Source: an uncultured Anaerococcus sp. (GTDB taxonomy: Bacteria; Bacillota_A; Clostridia; Tissierellales; Peptoniphilaceae). Taken from it: a stretch of 12,147 bases of DNA. Numbering within the stretch: the first letter of the stretch is position 1; every line of letters begins with the position of its first letter. Below are positions 1 through 6,031 of this stretch, in pieces. The stretch spans positions 1 through 12,147 of the forward strand of contig CAMEGY010000012.1 in NCBI GenBank assembly GCA_945916625.1, read 5' to 3'. The translations under genes and the position numbers were made by a program. Below the pieces are notes generated by a model, which had not been told where the DNA came from, searched no databases, and was given only the letters and a program-made list of their open reading frames with translations.

Positions 1-445
1 TGACCAAGATGTTGCTAACAACTCAGGCTTAAATTCTGATAAGATTAGGGTAAAATCAATTGTTTATTCTACAGTACTAGCAGCCTTTGGTCAGCTTATA
101 TATTTACAAAATATCGGAACCCTTGCGACCTACGCAGGTCTTGACCAAGCGGCCTTATACGCTGCTGCAGCCCTTCTAGTAGGAGGCGCATCAATTCTTA
201 AGGCTTCTATAGTAAACGCCATAGTTGGGACAGCACTTTTCCACTTGATGTTTATAATCATGCCTCTAGCAGGCAAGGAAGTTACAGGCGATGCCATGGT
301 CGGAGAATTCCTAAGAACCTTTATATCCTATGCTATAGTTACAATATCACTTATTGTTCACGAATATAATAGGAAAAAGGAAATCAAGGAAAATAGGCTA
401 AAGGCAATCGACAGGGAAAGTAAAATGGCAAAGGCTAGTGCCTAA
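1..445 (+). CDS. ABC transporter permease, BPD_transp_2 family (C-terminal part)
   Basis: The reading frame is open from base 2 to the TAA at 443-445 and gives 147 residues; the gene begins outside the window. It contains several hydrophobic segments, at roughly residues 18-38, 48-64, 66-86 and 100-125 of the visible part. They are followed by a charged cytoplasmic tail rich in Lys, Arg and Glu. The Gly/Ala-rich stretch with LLVGGASILKASIVNAIVGT, followed by a hydrophobic helix, resembles the C-terminal half of permeases of the RbsC / branched-chain amino acid / BMP-nucleoside type (BPD_transp_2). These form the membrane channel of ABC importers. The substrate cannot be told from this fragment, because the partner ATPase and binding protein are not in the window. 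A terminator follows 27 bases after the stop, so this is the last gene of its operon. Family call fairly confident; substrate unknown. Confidence 0.7.
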   Translation, partial: DQDVANNSGLNSDKIRVKSIVYSTVLAAFGQLIYLQNIGTLATYAGLDQAALYAAAALLVGGASILKASIVNAIVGTALFHLMFIIMPLAGKEVTGDAMVGEFLRTFISYAIVTISLIVHEYNRKKEIKENRLKAIDRESKMAKASA

Positions 446-472
446 AACAAATAATTTTCATATACTCTCAAG

Positions 473-498
473 AGAAGCTAGGATTCTAGCTTCTTTTT
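473..498 (+). terminator. Rho-independent terminator after the permease gene
   Basis: A perfect 9-bp stem, AGAAGCTAG (473-481) with CTAGCTTCT (486-494), has a GATT loop and runs into a T tract at 494-498. It ends the upstream permease operon. Confidence 0.9.
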
Positions 499-618
499 GA
501 TTTCAAAAATAAGCATGAATTAGAAAATAAAAATTATGGGAATGCTAATTACTTTTAAATTTTATCTTCATTTCAACTTGGATTTCTACTTTAAAAGCAA
601 TAAAATTTAGATAAAAAT

Positions 619-646
619 TTCACAGTTTTCCTATTTGTGGTATACT
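619..646 (+). promoter_or_regulatory. Sigma-A-type promoter of the ECF S-component gene
   Basis: The -35 box TTCACA (619-624, 5/6 to consensus) is separated by 16 bases from the -10 box TATACT (641-646). The -10 is preceded by TGG, which makes an extended -10. Transcription would start near 653, about 30 bases before the ATG. The spacer holds TTTTCCTATTTGT (626-638), which recurs in the same register in the promoter at 11107-11135. Confidence 0.7.
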
Positions 647-683
647 AATTAAGATCCAATTATAAAAACTAAAAGGAGTAGGA

Positions 684-1229
684 ATGAAAAAATTAACTAC
701 GCAGAAACTTGTTTACATGGCACTTTTTACAGCTTTAGTCTACATATTCTCAAGATTTTTCCAAATCCCAATTGTAACGCCTCTTGGTCAAACTAGGTTT
801 CACTTAGGCAATGTATTTTGTCTATTATCAGGCCTACTTATGGGACCTATTTACGGAGGAATCTCAGCAGGATTAGGTTCTGCTTTTTTTGATCTATTCG
901 ATCCGGTATACTTTACAAGTGCGCCTATCACCTTTATTACTAAGTTTGCTATGGCCTTTGTAGCAGGTATCCTTTATAAAAAGAGAAAGGACCTTGTGGA
1001 TACACCAAAGCTAATTATAGCAAGCATCTTAGGCCAACTAACCTATGTAATTTTATATTTAGGAAAGACTTTTATCAAAAATAAAGTGGTCTTAGGATTG
1101 ACCATGGAAGCTACTATGGCTGAGGTCATTCAAAAAGGATCTGTATCTATAGTAAATGCTGTTATTTCTGTAATTATAGCGACAATTGTAGCTATACCTC
1201 TTCTAAAAGCAGTGAAATTTGAAGACTAA
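684..1229 (+). CDS. ECF transporter S component (substrate-binding membrane subunit)
   Basis: The 181-residue protein is almost entirely hydrophobic. It has about six membrane segments, near residues 9-26, 38-56, 58-72, 77-98, 108-127 and 150-177. This size and topology are typical of the S components of energy-coupling factor (ECF) vitamin importers (ECF_trnsprt family). A13 and A17 in the first helix match the AxxxA motif S components use to dock with EcfT. The family-typical block TRFHLGNVFCLLSGLLMGP (residues 37-54) follows. The gene has its own promoter and a good ribosome binding site, AAGGAG at 673-678, five bases before the ATG. No EcfA or EcfT gene is nearby, as usual for group II systems that share one energising module. 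The ligand cannot be read from sequence. The promoter spacer shared with the thiW leader makes a thiamine-related precursor one possibility, but that is inference. Confidence 0.82.
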   Translation: MKKLTTQKLVYMALFTALVYIFSRFFQIPIVTPLGQTRFHLGNVFCLLSGLLMGPIYGGISAGLGSAFFDLFDPVYFTSAPITFITKFAMAFVAGILYKKRKDLVDTPKLIIASILGQLTYVILYLGKTFIKNKVVLGLTMEATMAEVIQKGSVSIVNAVISVIIATIVAIPLLKAVKFED

Positions 1230-1280
1230 AACCATCTTTTGGGTAAATATAAGATAAGCTTAAGAAAAGAAAGGTAAGAT

Positions 1281-1919
1281 GTGGAAAGAAGAGAAAAAAT
1301 ATTTGGAGTTACATGTCCAAAATGCAATCACAAATTTGAAGAAAATTTACCAACTGCTATATTTTCAACAGGCGATGAAAACGAAAGTATAAAGGCCGGG
1401 GACTTTGCAGGACTTACATGCCCTTCTTGTGGCAATGAATTTATCCTAAACTACCGCTTTGCCTACACAGACGAGATAAACCAATTTATGATTGTAAATG
1501 ACCCGGCCTTTGTGGATAGGAAAGCGAGGCTTGCTTTTTCTACATCTCTTGGCTTAATTGGGGCAGCAAGAAAAAACGAGCTTATCAAGCATACCCTAAG
1601 GATCACTTGCAATTATGATATGCTTAGAGAAAAAATCGCAATCTTAGAAGCTGGCCTTGATGATAAGATAGTTGAGCTTATGAAACATTTTCTTATAAAT
1701 AGCGAAGATTTTGCCTACAAGGCGAGTGATATCAAGGAGATGACCTACAAGGCAGACGGGAAATTTTACCTAACAACCCATCTAAATGTAGGCTTAAGTC
1801 TTGATTTTTCTGATGTGCTTTATAATACTATAGCAAACAACTATTCTGAGTTTCTCAAAAAAGATATGGAAATCTTGGTAGACAGGGCTTGGGCAGAGAA
1901 GTTTTTGGCGCAAGGATAA
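1281..1919 (+). CDS. CpXC domain protein
   Basis: This 212-residue soluble protein opens with two Cys pairs, CPKC (C12, C15) and CPSC (C47, C50), about 32 residues apart. That is the hallmark of the CpXC domain (PF14353), a putative zinc-binding module of unknown function. The rest looks mixed alpha/beta, with an isolated C110 and no membrane segment or signal peptide. The start is GTG at 1281: a TAA lies in frame two codons upstream, no ATG precedes the Cys motifs, and GAAAGG at 1269-1274 is a reasonable ribosome binding site. It follows the ECF S component by 51 bases with no convincing terminator between them, so co-transcription is possible. Nothing here shows a biochemical role. The domain call is fairly secure; the function is unknown. 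Confidence 0.75.
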   Translation: MERREKIFGVTCPKCNHKFEENLPTAIFSTGDENESIKAGDFAGLTCPSCGNEFILNYRFAYTDEINQFMIVNDPAFVDRKARLAFSTSLGLIGAARKNELIKHTLRITCNYDMLREKIAILEAGLDDKIVELMKHFLINSEDFAYKASDIKEMTYKADGKFYLTTHLNVGLSLDFSDVLYNTIANNYSEFLKKDMEILVDRAWAEKFLAQG

Positions 1920-1920
1920 G

Positions 1921-1939
1921 GGCTAATGTTTTAGCTTTT
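1921..1939 (+). terminator. Possible weak terminator after the CpXC gene
   Basis: GGCTAA (1921-1926) can pair with TTAGCT (1931-1936) around a TGTT loop, including one G-U pair, and is followed by TTT. The stem is short and AU-rich, so it is weak; the stronger hairpin at 2030-2051 may be the effective one. Confidence 0.35.
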
Positions 1940-2029
1940 GATAAGTTGTTGAGGAAGTCAATTAACGAATGAAGTGAGGAAAAAATCATAAATTAGAAAA
2001 AATTCAAATTTATAGAAATATCCACACAC

Positions 2030-2051
2030 AAAGGGCTAAGGCCCTTTTTTT
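2030..2051 (+). terminator. Rho-independent terminator directly before the hemZ-like gene
   Basis: A 7-bp stem, AAAGGGC (2030-2036) with GCCCTTT (2041-2047), has a TAAG loop and a run of seven T (2045-2051). It lies only 12 bases before the next start codon. It may therefore end the CpXC transcript or act as an attenuator for the gene downstream. Confidence 0.8.
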
Positions 2052-2056
2052 ATAGT
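2051..2056 (+). promoter_or_regulatory. Possible -10 box giving a leaderless hemZ-like transcript
   Basis: TATAGT ends 7 bases before the ATG at 2063, so transcription would begin at or next to the start codon. There is no purine-rich ribosome binding site between the T tract and the ATG. No good -35 box is visible 16-18 bases upstream, so this is tentative. Confidence 0.3.
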
Positions 2057-2062
2057 AAAATT

Positions 2063-3364
2063 ATGCAAATATACCTAAGTAATGAAAATAAAAGAAAAAC
2101 TGTATATGATATTTTAAACATTTTTTATGATCAAAAGGATTTTGATTTTGTAGATAAAAAGGAATTAGCAGATATAGGAATTTATGAATCTCATTTGATA
2201 TATAAGGGTGAAAAGATCGTTTTTTCAACTAATAATGAATTGAAATCTTATCTTTATGATATTTTGTCAGAAGAAAGAAAATATAAGTCACCCTGGGGGA
2301 CGCTTACAGGATCTAAACCTTCAAAGCTTTTGAAAAATAAAAGTTTGGAAGAAATAAAATCCACTTATAAGTTGTCAGATGAAAAGCTAAAGCTTTTAGA
2401 AAAAGTCAAGGAAAACCAAGATAAGCTAGATTTATCTCCAGATGATTTTAGCCTCTATATCAACATTCCCTTTTGTCCGACTAGGTGCGATTATTGCTCA
2501 TATCCAACCCTAATCGGCTCCCACCATGATAAGGGCCTTTATGTGGATTATCTGGTAAGAGAAATAGAAGAGATAGACCTTCCGTCTAATCTTGATGCAA
2601 TTTACATTGGTGGTGGGACTCCATCTTTTCTGACCCATTCAGAGATCAAAAGAATCATTTCTGCAATAAATGAGAAATTTTCCTACAAGGAATTAACATT
2701 TGAAGCAGGTAGGGAAGATACACTTGATAGGGAGAAACTATCAATATTAAAGGCTGGCGGTGTTTCGAGGATTTCCCTAAATCCTCAGACCTTTAATAGA
2801 AAAGTCCTCCAAAACCTGAACAGGGATATAGATATAGAGCATTTCATAGATATTTATTCCTATGCCAAAGAATTAGGTTTTATAGTAAATATGGATTTCA
2901 TAATCGGCCTTCCTGGGGAAGATTTTGAAACCTTTGGGAAAAATTTTGATATTTTAGAAAGACTCCTTCCAGATAATATCACCTTCCATGCCCTTGCCAT
3001 AAAATCTGGGTCTAAATACAATGAAGCGGACAAAACTGGAGAGAGGGAAGAATCTCTAAAAATATCTGAAAAAATAACTAATTTTACTAAAGACATGGCC
3101 TATGAACCATATTATCTCTACAGGCAAAAAAATATAATTTCCAATTTGGAAAATGTTGGCTACCAAAGAAATAATACAGCCCAGAGGTATAATGTAATCA
3201 TAAATGAAGAAATCGCATCTATTGTTGGTCTAGGTATGAATGCAAATTCCAAACTAATAAAAGGCGAAAAGTTTAGAAATCCTAGAAATCTCAGAGATTA
3301 TTACCAGGATTTTGATAAGAATCTTGCCGCTAAGAATGCGATGATAAATAAGATAAGGAGATAA
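2063..3364 (+). CDS. hemZ: HemZ-like radical SAM protein (oxygen-independent coproporphyrinogen III oxidase family)
   Basis: The 433-residue protein has a radical SAM core. C138, C142 and C145 form the CX3CX2C motif (FCPTRCDYC) that binds the [4Fe-4S] cluster, and GGGTP at 183-187 contacts SAM. HemZ-type markers follow: EAGREDT (214-220), NPQT (240-243), IGLPGE (281-286) and YEPYYLYRQKN (347-357). An N-terminal region of about 125 residues with GSKPSKLL (83-90) precedes the core. The subfamily is annotated as coproporphyrinogen dehydrogenase, oxidising coproporphyrinogen III without oxygen, but related radical SAM proteins have other roles. No other haem gene is in the window, so the substrate stays open. 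The ATG at 2063 matches the usual family N-terminus but has no Shine-Dalgarno; TATAGT at 2051-2056 would place a transcript start on the ATG. It ends two bases before pepD. Confidence 0.82.
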   Translation: MQIYLSNENKRKTVYDILNIFYDQKDFDFVDKKELADIGIYESHLIYKGEKIVFSTNNELKSYLYDILSEERKYKSPWGTLTGSKPSKLLKNKSLEEIKSTYKLSDEKLKLLEKVKENQDKLDLSPDDFSLYINIPFCPTRCDYCSYPTLIGSHHDKGLYVDYLVREIEEIDLPSNLDAIYIGGGTPSFLTHSEIKRIISAINEKFSYKELTFEAGREDTLDREKLSILKAGGVSRISLNPQTFNRKVLQNLNRDIDIEHFIDIYSYAKELGFIVNMDFIIGLPGEDFETFGKNFDILERLLPDNITFHALAIKSGSKYNEADKTGEREESLKISEKITNFTKDMAYEPYYLYRQKNIISNLENVGYQRNNTAQRYNVIINEEIASIVGLGMNANSKLIKGEKFRNPRNLRDYYQDFDKNLAAKNAMINKIRR

Positions 3365-3366
3365 AA

Positions 3367-4773
3367 ATGGAAAAAAATTACTCTGAAATAGTTTTAAAAT
3401 ATTTTAAAGAACTTGCACAGATTCCGAGAGAATCTGGTAATGAAAAAGAAGTATCAGATTTTTTGGTAAAATTTGCAAAAGAAAGAAACCTAGAAGTTGT
3501 TCAAGACGAGGCTCTTAACGTAATAATTAGGAAAGATGCAAGCGAAGGCTACGAAAACCACCCAATAGTTGCCCTTCAAGGGCACATGGATATGGTTTGT
3601 GTAAAAGAAGAAGGTTCTGATCATGATTTTGAAAAAGACCCAATCAAGCTAATTGAAAAAGACGGCTGGATTACCGCAGACGGGACAACACTTGGGGCTG
3701 ATAATGGTATAGGTGTTGCCTTTGCTATGGCAGTCTTAGATGATGATAGCCTAAAACACGGACCAATTGAAGCAATAATTACAACAGAAGAAGAAACTTC
3801 AATGGGAGGAGCTGGAAAGCTTGACCTATCACAAATTACGGCTAAATACCTACTAAATATCGACTCCGAAGAAGAAGGAGTCCTTACAATTGGTTGTGCG
3901 GGCGGTCTTGATCTAGAAATCGAATTTGACAAGGAATACGAAAAAGCAGAAGGTGAATTCATTGAAGTAGGCCTAAAGGGCTTTGCAGGCGGCCACTCAG
4001 GTATGGAAATTGATGAATTTAGACTAAATGCTAACAAAACTCTAGGCAGACTCCTAGAGGGCATAGAAGACATTCAAATTGCAACAATTAACGGTGGTGT
4101 AAAGAGAAATGCCATCGCATCTTCTGCAAAGGCTATAGTAGCAGTTCCAAATAAGAGTGAGGCTATTAAACTTATCGAAGAAAGAATCGCTGAAGTTAAA
4201 AATGAATACAAAGACGTAGATCCAAAGGGAGAACTTTGGGTAAAAGAGGCGTCATTTGATGGCGAAGTCCTAACAAAAGACCTTTCAAAGAGAATAATTG
4301 ACCTACTATTTGTAATCCCTGATGGCCTATACAAAAAGGTAGGAGATTCAATCGTAACAAGCTCAAATCTTGGAATAATCGAAGATAGGGATGATGTAAT
4401 CTGGATTTCATCGATGTTTAGGTCAGAAATTGACTCACAAAAAGTCTACAAGGCAAATATCTCCAAAAAAATCGTAGAAAGCTTCGGGGGAAGAGCTGAA
4501 GTTACAAGTGAGTACTCAGGATGGCAAAGAGAAGAAAGCCCAATTATTGACCTTGCAAAAGAAGTATGGAAAGATGTTCACGGGGATAAAATGCAAGTTG
4601 CAACAACCCACGGCGGACTAGAATGTGGTCTTTTTAAGAAAACCCTAAAAGATACAGAAATGATCTCCTTCGGACCAGAAATAGAAGGAGCCCATAGCCC
4701 AGAAGAAAGAGCAAACATCGAATCAATAGCAAATAATTATAAATTCTTAATAGAATTACTAGAAAGAATCTAA
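3367..4773 (+). CDS. pepD: Aminoacyl-histidine dipeptidase (Xaa-His dipeptidase, peptidase M20C)
   Basis: This 468-residue cytoplasmic metallopeptidase is close to the usual PepD length of about 480. The di-zinc M20 site is complete: H73 and D75 (GHMDM), bridging D112 (GADNG), catalytic E142 and metal ligand E143 (TTEEET), D166 (NIDSEEEG) and C-terminal H443 (GAHSPEER). GGHSG with H210 sits where the lid/dimerisation domain is inserted. The enzyme hydrolyses Xaa-His dipeptides such as carnosine and some other dipeptides, feeding amino acids to a peptide-using anaerobe. It starts two bases after the hemZ-like stop. AAGGAG (3355-3360) lies inside the end of that gene, six bases before the ATG, so the two are almost certainly co-transcribed. 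No functional link between them is obvious. A strong terminator follows. Confidence 0.93.
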   Translation: MEKNYSEIVLKYFKELAQIPRESGNEKEVSDFLVKFAKERNLEVVQDEALNVIIRKDASEGYENHPIVALQGHMDMVCVKEEGSDHDFEKDPIKLIEKDGWITADGTTLGADNGIGVAFAMAVLDDDSLKHGPIEAIITTEEETSMGGAGKLDLSQITAKYLLNIDSEEEGVLTIGCAGGLDLEIEFDKEYEKAEGEFIEVGLKGFAGGHSGMEIDEFRLNANKTLGRLLEGIEDIQIATINGGVKRNAIASSAKAIVAVPNKSEAIKLIEERIAEVKNEYKDVDPKGELWVKEASFDGEVLTKDLSKRIIDLLFVIPDGLYKKVGDSIVTSSNLGIIEDRDDVIWISSMFRSEIDSQKVYKANISKKIVESFGGRAEVTSEYSGWQREESPIIDLAKEVWKDVHGDKMQVATTHGGLECGLFKKTLKDTEMISFGPEIEGAHSPEERANIESIANNYKFLIELLERI

Positions 4774-4783
4774 GACACAGAAC

Positions 4784-4820
4784 AAAACCATCCTGTTTTT
4801 GAAACGGGGTGGTTTTTCTT
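4784..4820 (+). terminator. Strong Rho-independent terminator after pepD
   Basis: A 13-bp stem, AACCATCCTGTTT (4786-4798) with AAACGGGGTGGTT (4802-4814), has a three-base TTG loop and two G-U pairs. It is followed by T residues to 4817. Confidence 0.92.
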
Positions 4821-4943
4821 GTTTGGAAATTTTCGTGAAATTAGCCAGATGGATTGAAACTTTTGTTATATTAAAAAAGGTGATTATTACATTTAGGTGT
4901 TAACGAATGTATGACCAGAGCTAGCATTAAGTTGGACTAGGAG

Positions 4944-4965
4944 GTTTCTCGACTTCGCTCGAAAC
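4944..4965. repeat. Small inverted repeat with an ACTTCGCTC core
   Basis: GTTTC (4944-4948) pairs with GAAAC (4961-4965), and inside them CGA pairs with TCG. The core GAGCGAAG on the minus strand also appears in the loop of the larger hairpin (5147-5154), which suggests a dispersed intergenic motif of this genome. Confidence 0.4.
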
Positions 4966-5106
4966 GTGGAATGGTGAAAAAAGCTAAATCTAAAATATTC
5001 ATATTATATTTTTTTAAATCTAGTTAATATCAGCAATGTTTGACAAAGCTAAACGAGCCTGGTAACACTCATGCATCAAGACTAATTCTCTCATTTATCA
5101 AGTAAT

Positions 5107-5192
5107 GATTTCTAATAGAGAATCCCGTTAAAAATTTGATTTGTTTGAGCGAAGCGAGTTATCAAATTTTAGGGATTCGATTATTAGAAATC
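5107..5192. repeat. MITE-like 86-base nested inverted repeat
   Basis: Three blocks pair in order. GATTTCTAATA (5107-5117) pairs with TATTAGAAATC (5182-5192). GAATCCC (5120-5126) pairs with GGGATTC (5172-5178). AAAATTTGAT (5131-5140) pairs with ATCAAATTTT (5161-5170). The 20-base loop carries GAGCGAAGCGAG. Farther out, GTAATGA (5102-5108) matches TCATTAC (5222-5228) in inverted orientation. No coding capacity and no clear target-site duplication are visible. It could be a miniature transposable element, a palindromic repeat unit, or the stem of an RNA. Confidence 0.65.
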
Positions 5193-5241
5193 TGTGGAAA
5201 AATACGTAAACCAATACGAAGTCATTACCTCTACCAATAAA

Positions 5242-5258
5242 GCTTGCTGAAAGCAAGC
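5242..5258. repeat. Short perfect hairpin
   Basis: GCTTGCT (5242-5248) and AGCAAGC (5252-5258) form a 7-bp stem with a GAA loop. No T tract follows on the + strand. On the minus strand TTTATT follows, so it could be a weak terminator of a minus-strand transcript, though no gene is seen there. Confidence 0.5.
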
Positions 5259-5305
5259 AACAATATTCGCCCTCTGCTAAGGAGCCGGCTGGGGGTGTAA
5301 GGAAA

Positions 5306-5322
5306 GGGAGGGTTTGGGAGGG
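5306..5322 (+). other. Canonical G-quadruplex motif
   Basis: The bases read GGGAGGGTTTGGGAGGG: four G triplets with loops of 1, 3 and 1 bases, which fits the G3N1-7 rule. A further G5 run lies at 5291-5295. The motif overlaps the 5' arm of the hairpin at 5316-5365, so the two structures would exclude each other. The pattern is seen directly; folding in the cell is inference. Confidence 0.6.
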
Positions 5323-5365
5323 AAGCGTTGAGGGACCATCCGGAAGGTCCCTTAGCGTCCCTCCC
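5316..5365. repeat. GC-rich two-part hairpin
   Basis: GGGAGGGA (5316-5323) pairs with TCCCTCCC (5358-5365). After an asymmetric internal loop (7 versus 5 bases), AGGGACC (5331-5337) pairs with GGTCCCT (5346-5352) around an 8-base loop. It is far richer in GC than its surroundings. It lacks a T tract, so it is not a standard terminator. It resembles the GC-rich dispersed intergenic repeats of Clostridia. Confidence 0.65.
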
Positions 5366-5631
5366 GATTACGAAGATTCAATTGTAAATAAAACAATAAT
5401 TTACATTACCAAATTACGAAGCAAAAAATCCATAATTAAGATTCAATAAAATATCAAAAATACATCACAAAATAATAATTAATAAAATATAAATAAAAAT
5501 AATAATCTATACATTAGATAAACAAGCAATCTAAAACAGCCTGGCTATTTAATCTAAAAAATCGTTTGCAAATTTCTAAAATTATAGTACCATCTAAAGT
5601 AGGATGATAAATATTAAACAAAGGAGGTACT

Positions 5632-5898
5632 ATGTACGAACAAAAAGTAACACTTTCTAATGAAATTGGTTTGCATGCTAGACCAGCATCAATATTCATA
5701 AGACAAGCTGTCCAGTTTCCCTGCGACATAACTGTTGAAAAAGCAGGAAGAAGTTATAATGCTAAGTCTATCATGTCAGTTCTGAGCATGAGTGCTTCTA
5801 AAGGCGATGAGATAATTATAAGAGCAGAAGGTGATCAAGCAGAAGAAGCTGTAAAAAGTCTTATCGATTTAGTTGAAAATAAATTGAGTGAATTTTAA
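5632..5898 (+). CDS. ptsH: HPr phosphocarrier protein of the sugar phosphotransferase system
   Basis: The 88-residue length is exactly that of typical Gram-positive HPr. H15 in GLHARPAS is the residue phosphorylated by enzyme I and handed to sugar-specific EIIA proteins. S46 in AKSIMSV is the site phosphorylated by HPr kinase (HprK), which links HPr to catabolite control through CcpA. Both sites are intact, so this is a functional HPr rather than a Crh-like paralogue. The ribosome binding site AAGGAGG (5621-5627) is strong and lies only four bases before the ATG. The gene stands alone: the usual partner ptsI (enzyme I) does not follow, and a terminator closes it at once. A promoter is not clear; TATAGT at 5583-5588 is a -10 candidate without a well-spaced -35. 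Confidence 0.95.
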   Translation: MYEQKVTLSNEIGLHARPASIFIRQAVQFPCDITVEKAGRSYNAKSIMSVLSMSASKGDEIIIRAEGDQAEEAVKSLIDLVENKLSEF

Positions 5899-5912
5899 TG
5901 TACTTAATAATT

Positions 5913-5935
5913 AACGAGCCCAGGCTCGTTTTTTT
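5913..5935 (+). terminator. Rho-independent terminator after ptsH
   Basis: AACGAGC (5913-5919) pairs with GCTCGTT (5924-5930) around a CCAG loop and is followed by a T run to 5935. It isolates ptsH from the suf operon. Confidence 0.9.
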
Positions 5936-5969
5936 GATTTTTTTAAGTATGTTGAATAACGCGACTTGT

Positions 5970-5997
5970 TTGATAATTCATAGCAAAAAGGTATGGT
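5970..5997 (+). promoter_or_regulatory. Candidate promoter of the suf operon
   Basis: TTGATA (5970-5975) and TATGGT (5992-5997) are 16 bases apart and would start a transcript about 28 bases before sufC. The -10 matches only 4 of 6 consensus bases. No IscR- or Fur-like operator was recognised. Confidence 0.35.
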
Positions 5998-6031
5998 TTA
6001 AAGGAGCAAAAATTAGTAAAAGAGGTAGACA

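Larger units (their letters stand above)
4821..5631. other. Gene-free region of about 810 bases with several inverted repeats
   Basis: No convincing gene is present on either strand. The longest frame, on the minus strand at 5514-5729, runs into ptsH and is its shadow. The stretch contains a small hairpin with a GCTTCG-like core (4944-4965), a nested 86-base hairpin (5107-5192) with outer arms reaching 5102-5228, and a 7-bp hairpin (5242-5258). It also contains a GC-rich block (5291-5365) and an AT-rich tail (5366-5580) leading into ptsH. It may hold decayed mobile repeats, an unrecognised small RNA, or both. I see no tRNA, tmRNA, RNase P or 4.5S RNA signature in it. Confidence 0.6.

Noticed and set aside
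245..445. Separate 66-residue gene starting at the ATG at 245
   Set aside because: The frame is open to the window edge and the upstream residues continue the same membrane protein, so this ATG is internal to the permease gene.
3621..4073. Long minus-strand frame of 150 residues inside pepD
   Set aside because: It is Ser/Pro-rich, shadows a well-supported metallopeptidase gene with all catalytic residues, and has no ribosome binding site.
5040..5100. Remnant coding sequence on the minus strand near 5040-5100
   Set aside because: A frame of about 20 codons can be read, but it is bounded by stops and matches nothing I can name, so it is not supportable as a pseudogene.
5280..5370. Signal recognition particle, RNase P or 6S RNA in the GC-rich block
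   Set aside because: None of the conserved motifs of these RNAs could be found. The block is better described as a hairpin repeat with a G-quadruplex pattern.
5514..5729. Minus-strand frame of 71 residues overlapping the ptsH start
   Set aside because: It covers the promoter, ribosome binding site and first third of a clear HPr gene, and resembles no family.
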